Below, in pieces: positions 24,372 through 33,619 of a DNA stretch of 64,000 nucleotides. A program made the position numbers and the translations under genes. The notes beneath the pieces were generated by a model. That model did not search any database and was not told the DNA's origin. It saw nothing but the letters and a program-made list of their open reading frames with translations. Origin of the DNA: Virgibacillus sp. MSP4-1 (GTDB lineage: Bacteria; Bacillota; Bacilli; Bacillales; Alkalibacillaceae); assembly GCF_010092505.1 (NCBI RefSeq), contig NZ_CP048021.1, forward strand, positions 2,914,001 to 2,978,000, read 5' to 3'. Each line of letters opens with the position of its first letter. Position 1 is the first letter of the stretch.

Positions 24372-24722
24372 ATGAAAAAGTTTGTATTATTTAGTTTAGG
24401 GCTGATTGCTTTTCTTATATTACTGGCTAATATTGGTCCGATGATTTTATTAGCAGCCAGTGTATGGTTCCTGTATATCATATTTAAGCAATTCATGAAA
24501 GCTGATTCCACTGCCGGTAAAATTGGCTGGGCTATTCTGGGGCTGTTTGTAGTGGGAATTGTCTTCTCTAATCTGTTTGCGGTTATAGGCCTTGCAGCAG
24601 GATATGGACTATATCTGATTTACAAAGAATGGAAAACCGGCAGTCATCTTCAGTCAAAGACTGAGTCCGATGACCCTTTTGTGAATTTCGAAAGGGAATG
24701 GGCTGAATTAAATAAATCATAA
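24372..24722 (+). CDS. liaI: LiaI/lmo0954-like small membrane protein
   Basis: 116 aa with about four hydrophobic segments, then a cytosolic tail ending DPFVNFEREWAELNKS, whose acidic Trp-containing end resembles that of LiaI. LiaI is thought to anchor LiaH at the membrane during envelope stress. It is first gene before pspA/liaH, and the complete liaH-F-S-R order follows. Sequence is closer to lmo0954 of Listeria than to B. subtilis LiaI as recalled, so the symbol is by position. GAAAGGAGG precedes ATG 24372. -10 TATGAT at 24334-24339 is a possible LiaR-dependent promoter element. Confidence 0.78.
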   Translation: MKKFVLFSLGLIAFLILLANIGPMILLAASVWFLYIIFKQFMKADSTAGKIGWAILGLFVVGIVFSNLFAVIGLAAGYGLYLIYKEWKTGSHLQSKTESDDPFVNFEREWAELNKS

Positions 24723-24736
24723 AGGAGAGATGTACG

Positions 24737-25369
24737 ATGGCAAATGTGTTTAAGCGATTAACAGAGAGTATTTCGGCGGATCTTCATCAGATGCTTGATG
24801 AAAAAGAAGAGAAAAATCCAATTGCAAAACTGAATCAGTATATGCGCGAAAGTGAAAAGGAAACAGAAAATGTGCGTAAGCTGATTGAAAGACAGCATCG
24901 TTTGAAGGAAGAGTATACGCGAGAATATTATCAAGCTCGAGACATGGCGGACAAGCGGAGACGTCAGGCTGAAATTGCAAAAACAGCCGGTGAAATGGAA
25001 ATGGAGCAGTTTGCCCAGCAGGAGCTTGCAGAATATGAGACTCGTGCTGAACGAATGAAGGCCATGCGTGATGAAATGGACGAGAAGCTTACCATGCTTG
25101 AGCAAAAATATGAGGAAATGAAGCATCGGCTTAAAGACATGAAGTTAAAGCGTATGGAATTGATGGGAAGGGAAAATGCAGCACGGGCACACTATCGTAT
25201 GAATCAGGTGCTTGATGAGTATCCGGAAAAATCATTTTCACGGTTTGATGAAATGGACCGCTATATACAACATCTTGAGCAGAAGGTAAATAGTGCTTAC
25301 TATCGAAATACATTTGACAGTAAAATCGCTCAATTAGAACGTGAACAGGACAAAACCTCTGCCAATTAA
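24737..25369 (+). CDS. liaH: PspA/IM30-family protein LiaH
   Basis: 210 aa, almost entirely coiled coil (about 20-195), starting ANVFKRLTESISADLHQMLD, typical of PspA/Vipp1 proteins. These form large oligomers on the inner face of the membrane and protect it when cell-wall synthesis is disturbed. It lies 15 bases after the liaI-like gene with AAAGGAGAG. A partial terminator lies between it and liaF. This fits high induction of liaIH over the rest of the operon. Confidence 0.92.
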   Translation: MANVFKRLTESISADLHQMLDEKEEKNPIAKLNQYMRESEKETENVRKLIERQHRLKEEYTREYYQARDMADKRRRQAEIAKTAGEMEMEQFAQQELAEYETRAERMKAMRDEMDEKLTMLEQKYEEMKHRLKDMKLKRMELMGRENAARAHYRMNQVLDEYPEKSFSRFDEMDRYIQHLEQKVNSAYYRNTFDSKIAQLEREQDKTSAN

Positions 25370-25428
25370 GCTGAATATGGTATGCTATTAACATAATTAG
25401 ATCATCTTTAATGCTTTTTCAAACTATA

Positions 25429-25459
25429 TAAAAAGGCGCAGAGCTTCTGTGTCTTTTTG
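25429..25459 (+). terminator. Imperfect terminator/attenuator between liaH and liaF
   Basis: AAAAAGGCGCAGA and TCTGTGTCTTTTT form an imperfect stem over a short loop followed by GT. It may lower transcription into liaFSR relative to liaIH. Confidence 0.5.
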
Positions 25460-25493
25460 TACATACCTGAATATCCAAAAGGAGGGCTCACAG

Positions 25494-26231
25494 ATGTTTC
25501 AACGGCTGCCGACAAATACGATAAACTGGATCATTTTAATTGTGATTGCTCTCTTTTTGCTTGAGATTCTCTTTTTTAACGGATGGTTAATTTTTTCGAT
25601 CTTATTTTCTTCCTTCATGATATTTGTGGGCTGGAAAAACCTCTCTTATACATGGGGGAAGATTGTGTTCTTTTTCGGCTGTATTAGTCTTTTCTTCAAT
25701 ATTTTAAATACCATGGCGGTTCGATTTTTAATCATAGCCGGTGTGGTCCTGTTTATTCTTCATTATCAACGTTTGAAAAAGGAGCCTGAACAGATTACCC
25801 CTCAATTTACCGGAGATGATGCGCAGCAGAGGACAGTGGAGGAATCGTTAATAAAAGTGAAGCCTCTGTTAAACAATCGTTTATTTGATGATCAGGCAAC
25901 CTCCCAGACCTCCTATAAATGGAGCGATATAAGTATTCATAGTGGCTTTGGGGACCGGATTATAGACTTAAGTCATACCGTTCTTCCTGAGCAGGCCGTC
26001 ATATCTATACGTCATTTTATCGGAAATATTATTATTTACGTACCCTATGAAGTAGAAGTACAGCTGGTTCATAGTTCGATTTTTGGACGGGCATACATTT
26101 TAGGAGAGCATCATGAAAAGCTGATGAATGATACGCTGGCTTATAAAACCGAAAACTATGACAATCATATACCGCGGGTAAAGGTGATCACCTCAATTGG
26201 GTCCGGAGATATTGAGGTGAGGCGGATATGA
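25494..26231 (+). CDS. liaF: LiaF, membrane inhibitor of the LiaRS system
   Basis: 245 aa. Four closely spaced membrane helices occupy the first 105 residues, followed by a cytosolic beta-rich domain (about 150-245) with GDRIIDLSHTVLPEQAVISI and the closing ITSIGSGDIEVRRI, the conserved cell-wall-active antibiotic response domain of LiaF/VraT proteins. LiaF keeps LiaS in the off state. ATG 25494 follows GGAGGG. It overlaps liaS by ATGA. Confidence 0.9.
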   Translation: MFQRLPTNTINWIILIVIALFLLEILFFNGWLIFSILFSSFMIFVGWKNLSYTWGKIVFFFGCISLFFNILNTMAVRFLIIAGVVLFILHYQRLKKEPEQITPQFTGDDAQQRTVEESLIKVKPLLNNRLFDDQATSQTSYKWSDISIHSGFGDRIIDLSHTVLPEQAVISIRHFIGNIIIYVPYEVEVQLVHSSIFGRAYILGEHHEKLMNDTLAYKTENYDNHIPRVKVITSIGSGDIEVRRI

Positions 26232-27253
26232 AATGGATGCTTAAGCAGATAATCATAGGAATTGTTGCTGCGGTCAGTTTAACAGTACTTGTTCTGTCTC
26301 TTACCTTTATTTCATTTCCCCTGAATGACTGGCGGGTTCTATTTAATACTTACCTGTTCGATGATGTTCCCTATATCTGGTTAGTTTTAGCACTCTCCGT
26401 CCTGGCGGGTATCATAGGGGGCACGGCTTATGGTATGGCCTCCAAACAGAATTTTCAATTTATCCAGAGAAGGCTGGATGAACTTCTCAAAGATCAGAAA
26501 TTGACGAAGGAAGAGGACATGAGGATGAAGGAAGTTCAGCAAATTCAGAAACAGATATTGGAGCTGGATAAGAAATTTAAAAAGCAGACAGAAACCTTTC
26601 AGCGAATGACAACCGATCGTGCCCGGGAGCGGGAAAAGAGTCTGCAGGAGGTTGTTGTTCAGGAAAGGAACAGATTGGCAAGGGAGCTTCATGATTCTGT
26701 AAGTCAGCAGCTATTTGCTGCCTCTATGATGATGTCTGCCATGAAGGACAGCCACCCTGAACAGGACCCTGGTTTACGAAAGCAAATATCCTTAACCGAA
26801 AATATGATTCATCAGTCACAATTAGAGATGCGTGCATTATTGCTCCACTTACGACCCGTAGCTCTTAAAGGGAAATATTTACAGGAAGGGATTGAGGAAC
26901 TGTTGGCGGAGCTTACGCAAAAAGTCCCAATGGAGATCGATTGGCATTTGGAGGACATGAAACTGGATAAAGGAATTGAGGATCAGCTATTCCGGATTTT
27001 ACAGGAATCTGTTTCCAATACCCTCAGACATTCGAAAGCAAGTAAGCTGGAAGTGTTATTAATAGAAAGAGACGAAAATGTCATAATGCGAGTATTGGAT
27101 GATGGAATAGGTTTTAATGTAGAAGAAGCTAAAACCAGCTCCTACGGGTTACAGAATATGCAGGAAAGAGCCCTTGAAGTAGGAGGAAATTTGAAAATTG
27201 TGAGTATCGAGGGAGAGGGAACCAGGTTAGAGGTGAAAGTTCCCTATCTATAA
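26228..27253 (+). CDS. liaS: Sensor histidine kinase LiaS (NarL-type partner)
   Basis: 341 aa. Two membrane helices (about 8-28 and 45-67) with a very short outer loop, as in intramembrane-sensing kinases. A coiled linker follows, then HisKA_3 with phosphoacceptor in RNRLARELHDSVSQQLFAA and a HATPase domain with SVSNTLRHSKAS (N box), LDDGIGF and SYGLQNMQERA. It phosphorylates LiaR in response to lipid II-targeting antibiotics and is coupled to liaF by overlapping codons. Confidence 0.93.
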   Translation: MKWMLKQIIIGIVAAVSLTVLVLSLTFISFPLNDWRVLFNTYLFDDVPYIWLVLALSVLAGIIGGTAYGMASKQNFQFIQRRLDELLKDQKLTKEEDMRMKEVQQIQKQILELDKKFKKQTETFQRMTTDRAREREKSLQEVVVQERNRLARELHDSVSQQLFAASMMMSAMKDSHPEQDPGLRKQISLTENMIHQSQLEMRALLLHLRPVALKGKYLQEGIEELLAELTQKVPMEIDWHLEDMKLDKGIEDQLFRILQESVSNTLRHSKASKLEVLLIERDENVIMRVLDDGIGFNVEEAKTSSYGLQNMQERALEVGGNLKIVSIEGEGTRLEVKVPYL

Positions 27254-27304
27254 AACAGGACGAAGAGAGGTATTTTCTGTGATGGAAGAAAGGTGGTGGC
27301 TCAG

Positions 27305-27931
27305 ATGATAAGTGTCCTTTTTGCAGATGATCATGAAATGGTTCGTATTGGGGTGACCTCCTATCTGGCTTCACAAAAGGATATTGATGTAATTGCAGAA
27401 GCCGGTGATGGTGAGGAAGCCGTCAAAATGGCTCTTGAATACAAACCGGATATTATTCTTATGGATCTGGTGATGGATAAAATGGACGGTATTGAAGCAA
27501 CGAAACAAATAAAGGAGGCATGGCCACAGGCGAAAATTATTATAGTGACAAGCTTTTTGGATGATGATAAGGTTTATCCCGCTTTGGAAGCCGGAGCAAC
27601 CAGCTATATGCTGAAAACATCCAAGGCGGCTGAAATAGCAGATGCCATCCGGGCGACCTATGAGGGCCAATCCATTCTTGAACCTGAAGTAACTGGAAAA
27701 ATTATGTCCAAAATGCAGAATAAAACCGGTGAACCGCATCTTGAATTGACAGGACGTGAGAAAGAAGTCCTCTCCTTGATGGCGGAAGGGAAAACAAACC
27801 AGGAGATTGCAGATGAGCTGTTTATTTCCATGAAGACGGTGAAGGTTCATGTGAGTAATATTTTAGGTAAACTGGAAGTGCAGGATCGAACGCAGGCGGT
27901 CATTTATGCATTCAAAAATAACCTTGTTTAG
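27305..27931 (+). CDS. liaR: Response regulator LiaR (NarL/LuxR type)
   Basis: 208 aa. Receiver domain starts ISVLFADDHEMVRIG, phosphoacceptor D54 in ILMDLVMDKMDG, Lys in MLKTSKAAE. The LuxR helix-turn-helix at about 143-205 has LTGREKEVLSLMAEGKTNQEIADEL split across its helices. It activates the liaI promoter when phosphorylated. ATG 27305 with AAGGTGG eight bases upstream is preferred over the GTG at 27293. It is last gene of the operon; a terminator follows. Confidence 0.93.
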   Translation: MISVLFADDHEMVRIGVTSYLASQKDIDVIAEAGDGEEAVKMALEYKPDIILMDLVMDKMDGIEATKQIKEAWPQAKIIIVTSFLDDDKVYPALEAGATSYMLKTSKAAEIADAIRATYEGQSILEPEVTGKIMSKMQNKTGEPHLELTGREKEVLSLMAEGKTNQEIADELFISMKTVKVHVSNILGKLEVQDRTQAVIYAFKNNLV

Positions 27932-27964
27932 CTTTGAATGGACGAAAGTTGTAGATATGAGCCG

Positions 27965-28013
27965 ACTCTGTTTAGCAAAAGCTGACGTTGCAAAACAGAG
28001 TCTGTTGTTTTAT
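27965..28013 (+). terminator. Terminator of the lia operon
   Basis: ACTCTGTTT-AGCAA pairs with TTGC-AAACAGAGT, then CTGTTGTTTT. Confidence 0.75.
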
Positions 28014-28082
28014 GATGAATGTGCGATTTGAAAAAGGTTATACGATCATTCGTACGCATGACATCAAGCGAGGAGTATACCT

Positions 28083-28886
28083 ATGAATCATCAACAATGG
28101 CAGGAAGTCATGAAGAGGGATTTTTTTATCACTGATGAAGATCAGGAAGCTGTGATTTACTCCAGACCTTTGTCGGAACTATTAATAACAGAAAATATGC
28201 AGGAACTGATTGATTTCTATTCCCCTAATTTTAAAGCCTTACATCCCGCAGCTACAGCGGCAGCGCTGGCAAGGTGGTTTGCAAGCCTCCCGCTGGCCGT
28301 TCAGTATACATCATCAATTATGAGTGAAACGGTAGATTTATCTCCTCAGAATGTTACCGTCTGCCTTTATTCCGTTCAAGGGACTTATCGATTTTCTTTT
28401 AAGCTGGATCGATGGGCCACCTTCCCTTTCCATCATGATCAGCCAAGAGAGGAATGGCTGTATCAGCGACTTGCTGCTTTTTACAGGGAGACGATGCAGC
28501 CATTATTTGAAACCCTGGCCGAATCGGTGCAAATGAACGCCGGCCAATTATGGGGCCAGCTGCCGAGAAAGTTTGATATTTATTTAGATCAATGGAAGCA
28601 CAGGGCAGGTGACGAATTACATGAGCAGATTGATCAGGATTACGGGTTCCTGGCTGAGAAGATCGAACCAGGTGTTTTCGGCCGTAAACGAAATCCTTTT
28701 CGAGTAAAACGGCGATTCATTAAGAGTTTAGATGATAAAAATATACAGGTTCCAGTCGAGTGTACCTGCTGTTTGAATTATTTGCGTGAAGGTGGGGAGT
28801 TTTGCTTTACCTGTCCTCGCTTAACAGAAAAGGATCGGGAGGAAATGCGTAAAAAACAAGAAGAGGAAATCAAAGCGAATGGTTAA
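28083..28886 (+). CDS. FhuF-like [2Fe-2S] ferric-siderophore reductase
   Basis: 267 aa cytosolic protein. The C-terminus has the FhuF cluster motif: Cys229-Cys230-x10-Cys241-x2-Cys244, with an extra Cys227 (CTCC...CFTC). This arrangement ligates an atypical [2Fe-2S] cluster used to release iron from siderophores. The N-terminal part (LHPAATAAALARWFASLPL) matches the FhuF/IucA-associated domain. It is monocistronic, and no siderophore transporter adjoins it. The iron-reductase role is known for the family and inferred here. Confidence 0.82.
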   Translation: MNHQQWQEVMKRDFFITDEDQEAVIYSRPLSELLITENMQELIDFYSPNFKALHPAATAAALARWFASLPLAVQYTSSIMSETVDLSPQNVTVCLYSVQGTYRFSFKLDRWATFPFHHDQPREEWLYQRLAAFYRETMQPLFETLAESVQMNAGQLWGQLPRKFDIYLDQWKHRAGDELHEQIDQDYGFLAEKIEPGVFGRKRNPFRVKRRFIKSLDDKNIQVPVECTCCLNYLREGGEFCFTCPRLTEKDREEMRKKQEEEIKANG

Positions 28887-28933
28887 AAGCCAAGAATCCC
28901 TCACATGAACAAGTGTCGGATTCCTGGCTTTTT
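28885..28933. terminator. Bidirectional terminator between FhuF-like gene and 28932 gene
   Basis: AAAAGCCAAGAATCC pairs with GGATTCCTGGCTTTTT (one mismatch) around an 18-base loop, between convergent genes. Confidence 0.85.
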
Positions 28934-29162
28934 AATGCTCGACGTAAATTCGTTTTCCTGTGAGGCGGTTATAGTAAACGTAGATCGTCTTTTTTGTTTT
29001 CGTGTCTATAAACGTTTCGGAAGTTTTTTCAAATCCCTCAGGTACTTCGTTAGGCTGTAAAAAAGCTTTACGGCTGTTTTTATCCGTATGATGAGTAATG
29101 GCTAAAATGACAATGAGCAGAAGGATTTGAAAAACAAAATATCCAATCACAAATTTCATCAT
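28932..29162 (-). CDS. Small membrane protein of unknown function
   Basis: 76 aa: one N-terminal membrane helix (about 4-22, FVIGYFVFQILLLIVILA), then a hydrophilic tail of about 53 residues ending KKTIYVYYNRLTGKRIYVEH. I do not recognise a family. Its start codon overlaps the stop codon of the YbjQ-family gene (TAATG), so the two are translationally coupled. A shared membrane-linked role is possible. Confidence 0.72.
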   Translation of the reverse strand: MMKFVIGYFVFQILLLIVILAITHHTDKNSRKAFLQPNEVPEGFEKTSETFIDTKTKKTIYVYYNRLTGKRIYVEH

Positions 29163-29485
29163 TATTGATTTTTCTCCAACCTTACCGCAGTCCCATAGGC
29201 GACGATTTCACTCATGTTATTACTGATGCTGCCGGAATCAAATCGGAACATAATGATTCCATCTGCGCCCATTTGCTGTGCGTTTTCTGTCATCCGATCC
29301 AAGGCTTCTTTTCTTGCATCCTCAAGCATCTCCACATATTGGCGGACTTCACCGCCGAATAACCCTTTAATTGAAGCCGTGATGTCCTTTCCGACACCGC
29401 GGGCTCTGACCGTAAGTCCAAAAGCAGGGCCTAATACTTCGGTCACTTCATATCCGGGAACCTTTTCACCTGTCATAATAATCAT
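29162..29485 (-). CDS. YbjQ-family (UPF0145) protein
   Basis: 107 aa. Core motifs are IIMTGEKVPGYEVTEVLGP at the start, VRARGVGKDITASIKGLFGGE, and GADGIIMFRFDSGSI, all typical of the YbjQ/UPF0145 heavy-metal-binding-domain-like family, which forms pentamers. Its cellular role is unclear. ATG 29485 was chosen, nine bases after GAGGTG; two further upstream Met codons lack a site. It is first gene of a two-gene unit. Confidence 0.85.
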   Translation of the reverse strand: MIIMTGEKVPGYEVTEVLGPAFGLTVRARGVGKDITASIKGLFGGEVRQYVEMLEDARKEALDRMTENAQQMGADGIIMFRFDSGSISNNMSEIVAYGTAVRLEKNQ

Positions 29486-29746
29486 GTTTGCAACACCTCG
29501 CATCATATTCTTCATTTTATTATTGAATAGTTGCTATTTCTCTATACGATAAACGTCTGGTATAGGTTTCATATCTTTTTATTTTAAGAATCTCTTTATA
29601 CTGAATGGAGCAGTGTCAAAATCCAACGTTTTCATTCATAGCCATTTTACTCAGAATTTCTCCAACTACACTTCGGAATGTGGTATAAACAAATTTTTGT
29701 ACTTATAAAATTTTTAGTGTTACAATTATACTAAATTAAATAAAAA

Positions 29747-29888
29747 ATTCCTTCGGGGTCGGGTGCAATTCCCTACCGACGGTGATGGAGCCGAAACTCC
29801 TCAGTCCGTGACCCGTGAGATGAAAATCGAGCGGTGGACCTGGTGAAAATCCGGGACCGACAGTGAAAGTCTGGATGGGAGAAGGAAT
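29747..29888 (+). promoter_or_regulatory. FMN riboswitch (RFN element)
   Basis: P1 stem ATTCCTTC (29747-29754) pairs with GAAGGAAT (29881-29888). Conserved RFN blocks GGGTGCAATTCCC, ACCGACGGTGATGGAG, CTCAGTCCGTGACCCG and GCGGTGGACCTGGTGAAAA are visible. It controls the rib operon through the terminator at 30018. A -10 TATACT lies at 29727-29732. Confidence 0.97.
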
Positions 29889-30017
29889 GGAAGATCATAC
29901 GGCAGTGATTCAGGTTATATGCATGGAAAATGGCTATTTTTCTATTTTTCGAATTCCTCCTGATTCATTTGATTTTTCCTAAGCCGTCGTATCTTTTTTA
30001 ATACATATAAACCTTCT

Positions 30018-30048
30018 CCCTTCTGATTTTAATCAGAAGGGCTTTTTA
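30018..30048 (+). terminator. FMN-dependent terminator upstream of ribD
   Basis: CCCTTCTGATT pairs with AATCAGAAGGG, then CTTTTT. A spacer of about 110 bases separates it from the aptamer. Confidence 0.9.
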
Positions 30049-30054
30049 ATAGTC

Positions 30055-30112
30055 AAGGAAATTATAAAATAAGCGATTTGTGCTAAACGGGCGCTTTCGC
30101 CTTTGTTTTGAA
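30055..30112. repeat. Truncated dispersed intergenic repeat
   Basis: AGGAAATTATAAAATAA, GATTTGT and GGGCGCTTTCGCCTTTGTT match the outer parts of the copy at 16438-16558 with the core deleted. It lies between the riboswitch terminator and ribD. Confidence 0.65.
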
Positions 30113-30149
30113 ATAACCAAATCTTAAACTCACGAAAGCAGGGACAGTT

Positions 30150-31250
30150 ATGAACGATCAATACTTTATGAAGTTTGCCTTATCCTTAGCCAGATCCGTA
30201 TCAGGCCAGACCAGTCCCAATCCACCTGTTGGAGCGGTGGTGGTGAAGAATGGGCAGATTATCGGTTTGGGTGCCCATTTAAAAGCTGGTGAGCCCCATG
30301 CAGAGGTTCATGCGTTACAGATGGCGGGAGACAAAGCGGAGCATGCAACGATTTATGTAACGCTGGAGCCTTGCAGTCATCACGGAAAGACCCCGCCCTG
30401 TGCAGACTTAATTCTGCAAAAGGGTGTGTCACGGGTTGTCGTGGCAACGGTTGATCCAAATGAAAAAGTTGCAGGTCAGGGGATTAAACGACTGCGTGAC
30501 TCAGGGGTTCAAGTTGATGTTGGGATTTTAAAAGAGGAAGCTGACAGCCTTAATAAAGCATTTTTTTATTATATACAGCATCACAAGCCTTTCGTCACGC
30601 TGAAGTCAGCTACCAGCCTGGATGGAAAGCTTGCCACAGTTACCGGAGAAAGCCAGTGGATTACTGGAGAGGAAGCCCGGCAGGATGTCCATCTGTATCG
30701 GCATACCCATGATGCTATTCTGGTTGGTGTCAACACAGTATTAAATGATAATCCAACCCTCACAGCACGGTTGCCCCTTGGCGGTAAAAATCCGGTGCGA
30801 GTGGTGCTGGATACCCATTTAAGAACGCCCCTTCAATCAAAGATTATAACTGATAATGATGCGGAGACGTGGATTATAACGGGATCAGAAGCCCGACAGG
30901 ATACTATTGCAGACTATGAACAATTTGCCCACGTAGAAGTGATCCAGCTTAATCAGCCAAAAATCACTATTCCCAGAGCGCTGGAAAAATTAGGGGATCG
31001 GAAAATTATGACCTTGTTTGTCGAGGGTGGAGCAGAAGTGAATGGCAGCTTTCTGAAGGAGAAGGCTGTTCAGCAGGTCATTACTTATATTGCCCCAATG
31101 CTCATTGGTGGCAGGAATGCACCAGCATCCATCGGAGGGGATGGCATCGAAATTCTCTCAGACAGTCTGGACTTATCCATTACCTCCTTAGAAAAAATTG
31201 GCAAGGACATCAAAATTGTGGCAGAAGCTAAAAATCATGACGAAGGGTGA
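30150..31250 (+). CDS. ribD: Bifunctional riboflavin pathway deaminase/reductase
   Basis: 366 aa. Carries out the second and third steps of riboflavin synthesis: deamination of the pyrimidine from GTP cyclohydrolase II, then NADPH reduction of the ribose. The N-terminal CDA-type deaminase (about 1-145) has Zn motif HAEVHAL and PCSHHGKTPPC. The C-terminal reductase (about 147-360) has LKSATSLDGKLATVTGESQW and HDAILVGVNTVLNDNP. It is first gene of ribD-ribE-ribBA-ribH under the FMN riboswitch. The ribosome site is weak (CAGGGACAG). Confidence 0.96.
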   Translation: MNDQYFMKFALSLARSVSGQTSPNPPVGAVVVKNGQIIGLGAHLKAGEPHAEVHALQMAGDKAEHATIYVTLEPCSHHGKTPPCADLILQKGVSRVVVATVDPNEKVAGQGIKRLRDSGVQVDVGILKEEADSLNKAFFYYIQHHKPFVTLKSATSLDGKLATVTGESQWITGEEARQDVHLYRHTHDAILVGVNTVLNDNPTLTARLPLGGKNPVRVVLDTHLRTPLQSKIITDNDAETWIITGSEARQDTIADYEQFAHVEVIQLNQPKITIPRALEKLGDRKIMTLFVEGGAEVNGSFLKEKAVQQVITYIAPMLIGGRNAPASIGGDGIEILSDSLDLSITSLEKIGKDIKIVAEAKNHDEG

Positions 31251-31254
31251 AAAT

Positions 31255-31848
31255 ATGTTTACAGGAATTATTGAAGAGTTAGGCACGATAAAGGATATCC
31301 GGAAGGGTCAACAGGAAATTGAAATGACCATCGAAGCGAAGGAAATTTTATCAGATATTAAGGTAGGAGACAGTATTTCGGTTAATGGGGTCTGTTTAAC
31401 TGTGACCGGATATTCGGATAACGACTTCCAGGTAGATATTATGCCGGAAACAGTGAAGGCGACCTCTTTACGAATGCTGGATAAGGGCTCACAGGTTAAT
31501 TTAGAACGTTCTATGCCGGCAAATGGACGGTTTGGCGGACATTTTGTTTCAGGGCATGTTGATGGTACAGGTACGATTATTGAGAAGAAACCGGTAGCGA
31601 ATGCCATTTACTATCAGGTTGAACTTCCGGGTGAACTGGAGAAACTGATGATGTTAAAGGGTTCAGTTGCCGTTGACGGAACGAGTCTGACCGTTTTTGG
31701 AACAGAGAATAACGTTTTAACCATTTCCTTGATTCCTCACACAGCCGAAAATACGGTTTTAGGACAGAAGGGCGAGGGGGACATCGTGAACATTGAGTGT
31801 GACATGTTGGCGAAATACGTGGCGAATATGATTTCCGATAAGGACTGA
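31255..31848 (+). CDS. ribE: Riboflavin synthase alpha subunit
   Basis: 197 aa. Dismutates two 6,7-dimethyl-8-ribityllumazine molecules into riboflavin. Two tandem lumazine-binding domains (about 1-97 and 98-190) start MFTGIIEELG and have matching GDSISVNGVCLTV and GSVAVDGTSLTVF motifs, typical of the internal duplication. ATG 31255 begins four bases after the ribD stop; the ORF extension into ribD is discarded. Confidence 0.95.
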   Translation: MFTGIIEELGTIKDIRKGQQEIEMTIEAKEILSDIKVGDSISVNGVCLTVTGYSDNDFQVDIMPETVKATSLRMLDKGSQVNLERSMPANGRFGGHFVSGHVDGTGTIIEKKPVANAIYYQVELPGELEKLMMLKGSVAVDGTSLTVFGTENNVLTISLIPHTAENTVLGQKGEGDIVNIECDMLAKYVANMISDKD

Positions 31849-31907
31849 CATTCCACGCAGAAACATTTTAGATCAGCTTATATAAATGACGAAAAGGAAG
31901 TGACAGC

Positions 31908-33113
31908 ATGTTTGATAAAGTGGAGGAAGCAATTGATGATTTAAAGAAAGGTAAAGTGGTTATTGTAGCCGATGATGAGGACCGTGAAAATGAAGGAGAT
32001 TTTGTCGCTCTTTCAGAAAAAGTGACTGCAGAAACCATCAATTTTATGATCACACATGGCCGTGGACTTGTATGTACATCCATTACAGAGGACTTATCGA
32101 ATCGCCTGGAACTTCATTCAATGGTTAATCAGAGTACAGATCCTTATGGCACAGCCTTTACAGTAAGTATAGACCATCGGGATACAACAACAGGGATTAG
32201 TGCTGCCGAACGGGCACTGACCATCCAGCAATTACTGCATTCAAATTCAAAGCCTGGTGATTTTAAAAGACCAGGACACGTATTTCCGATTGTAGCAAAA
32301 GACGGCGGCGTACTGAGACGGGCGGGCCATACGGAAGCTGCGGTTGATTTGGCTAAACTAAGCGGTGCCTTTCCATCAGGGGTAATTTGTGAAATCATTA
32401 AAGATGATGGAACCATGGCCAGAGTGCCAGATTTACGCAAAATCGCTGATCAATTTGGTCTTAAGTTTATTACGATTAAGGATCTAATCGAATATCGGAA
32501 CCAGAAGGAAAAGCTGATACAGAAGGAAGTTGAAGTCAATTTACCAACCGAATTTGGGGATTTTAAGGCTGTTGCTTATACCAATGCGGTGGATGATCGT
32601 GAGCATATCGCTCTTATAAAAGGGGAGATTGACCCGGAAAAACCGACTCTGGTCAGGGTCCATTCCGAATGTCTGACGGGTGATGTATTCGGTTCCTACC
32701 GCTGTGATTGCGGGCCTCAGTTGCATACAGCTCTTGCACAGATTGAGGAAGCAGGGAATGGTATTTTGCTTTATATGAGGCAGGAGGGACGGGGGATTGG
32801 ATTAATCAATAAGCTTCGTGCCTATAAGCTGCAGGAAGAAGGCTATGACACAGTAGAAGCCAATGAAAAATTAGGATTTGCTCCTGATCTTAGGGATTAC
32901 GGAATTGGTGCACAGATATTAAGGGATTTAGGTCTTAGAAAAATGCGATTGTTAACCAATAATCCGAAAAAAATTAAAGGTCTTAAGGGATATGGCTTAG
33001 AAGTCGCTGAGCGTGAACCTATTCAGATGCCTGCCCGTAAAGAAAATGAACGTTACCTGAAAACGAAGCATTCAAAGCTGGGACATTTATTGGAATTTCA
33101 TACTCATTCATAA
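31908..33113 (+). CDS. ribBA: Bifunctional DHBP synthase/GTP cyclohydrolase II
   Basis: 401 aa. The N-terminal 3,4-dihydroxy-2-butanone 4-phosphate synthase (about 1-205) has [12 protein letters not shown] and HGRGLVC. The C-terminal GTP cyclohydrolase II (about 206-400) has the Zn ligands Cys-x10-Cys-x-Cys in [19 protein letters not shown] and the RQEGRGIGL active-site stretch. It supplies both precursors of the lumazine. AAGGAAGTGACAGC precedes the ATG. Confidence 0.96.
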   Translation: MFDKVEEAIDDLKKGKVVIVADDEDRENEGDFVALSEKVTAETINFMITHGRGLVCTSITEDLSNRLELHSMVNQSTDPYGTAFTVSIDHRDTTTGISAAERALTIQQLLHSNSKPGDFKRPGHVFPIVAKDGGVLRRAGHTEAAVDLAKLSGAFPSGVICEIIKDDGTMARVPDLRKIADQFGLKFITIKDLIEYRNQKEKLIQKEVEVNLPTEFGDFKAVAYTNAVDDREHIALIKGEIDPEKPTLVRVHSECLTGDVFGSYRCDCGPQLHTALAQIEEAGNGILLYMRQEGRGIGLINKLRAYKLQEEGYDTVEANEKLGFAPDLRDYGIGAQILRDLGLRKMRLLTNNPKKIKGLKGYGLEVAEREPIQMPARKENERYLKTKHSKLGHLLEFHTHS

Positions 33114-33138
33114 TCCATAAAACAAGGAGGAAGCAATC

Positions 33139-33609
33139 ATGGGACAAATTTTTGAAGGAAGCTTAGTAGGATCGGATTTAAAAGTAGGAATCGTCGTCGG
33201 TCGTTTTAATGAATTTATCACAAAAAAATTATTGGAGGGTGCTGTAGGTACTCTGCAGCGTCATGGGGTTTCAGAGGAGCATATTGATACCTCCTGGGTG
33301 CCGGGGGCTTTTGAAATTCCGTTAATCTCGCAGAAAATGGCGGAATCCGGAAAGTACGATGCTGTGATTGCGCTTGGAACGGTTATCAGGGGCTCTACTC
33401 CTCATTTTGACTATGTTTGTAACGAGGCCGCAAAAGGCGTGTCAAATGCCGCGTTAAACACCGGAAAACCGGTCATTTTTGGTGTTATTACAACAGATAC
33501 CATTGAGCAGGCAATCGAACGTGCAGGGACTAAGGCAGGGAACAAGGGCTCTGAAGCGGCTGTTGCTGCAGTGGAAATGGCCCAGTTAGTGAAAGATATT
33601 GAACAGTGA
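33139..33609 (+). CDS. ribH: 6,7-Dimethyl-8-ribityllumazine synthase
   Basis: 156 aa, the usual size of the icosahedral or pentameric lumazine synthase. It condenses the RibD product with dihydroxybutanone phosphate. Seen: [19 protein letters not shown], the [10 protein letters not shown] substrate loop, [16 protein letters not shown] and the closing [24 protein letters not shown] lies upstream. It is last biosynthetic gene of the rib operon. The following GNAT gene starts ten bases later. Confidence 0.96.
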   Translation: MGQIFEGSLVGSDLKVGIVVGRFNEFITKKLLEGAVGTLQRHGVSEEHIDTSWVPGAFEIPLISQKMAESGKYDAVIALGTVIRGSTPHFDYVCNEAAKGVSNAALNTGKPVIFGVITTDTIEQAIERAGTKAGNKGSEAAVAAVEMAQLVKDIEQ

Positions 33610-33619
33610 GGAATACAAA

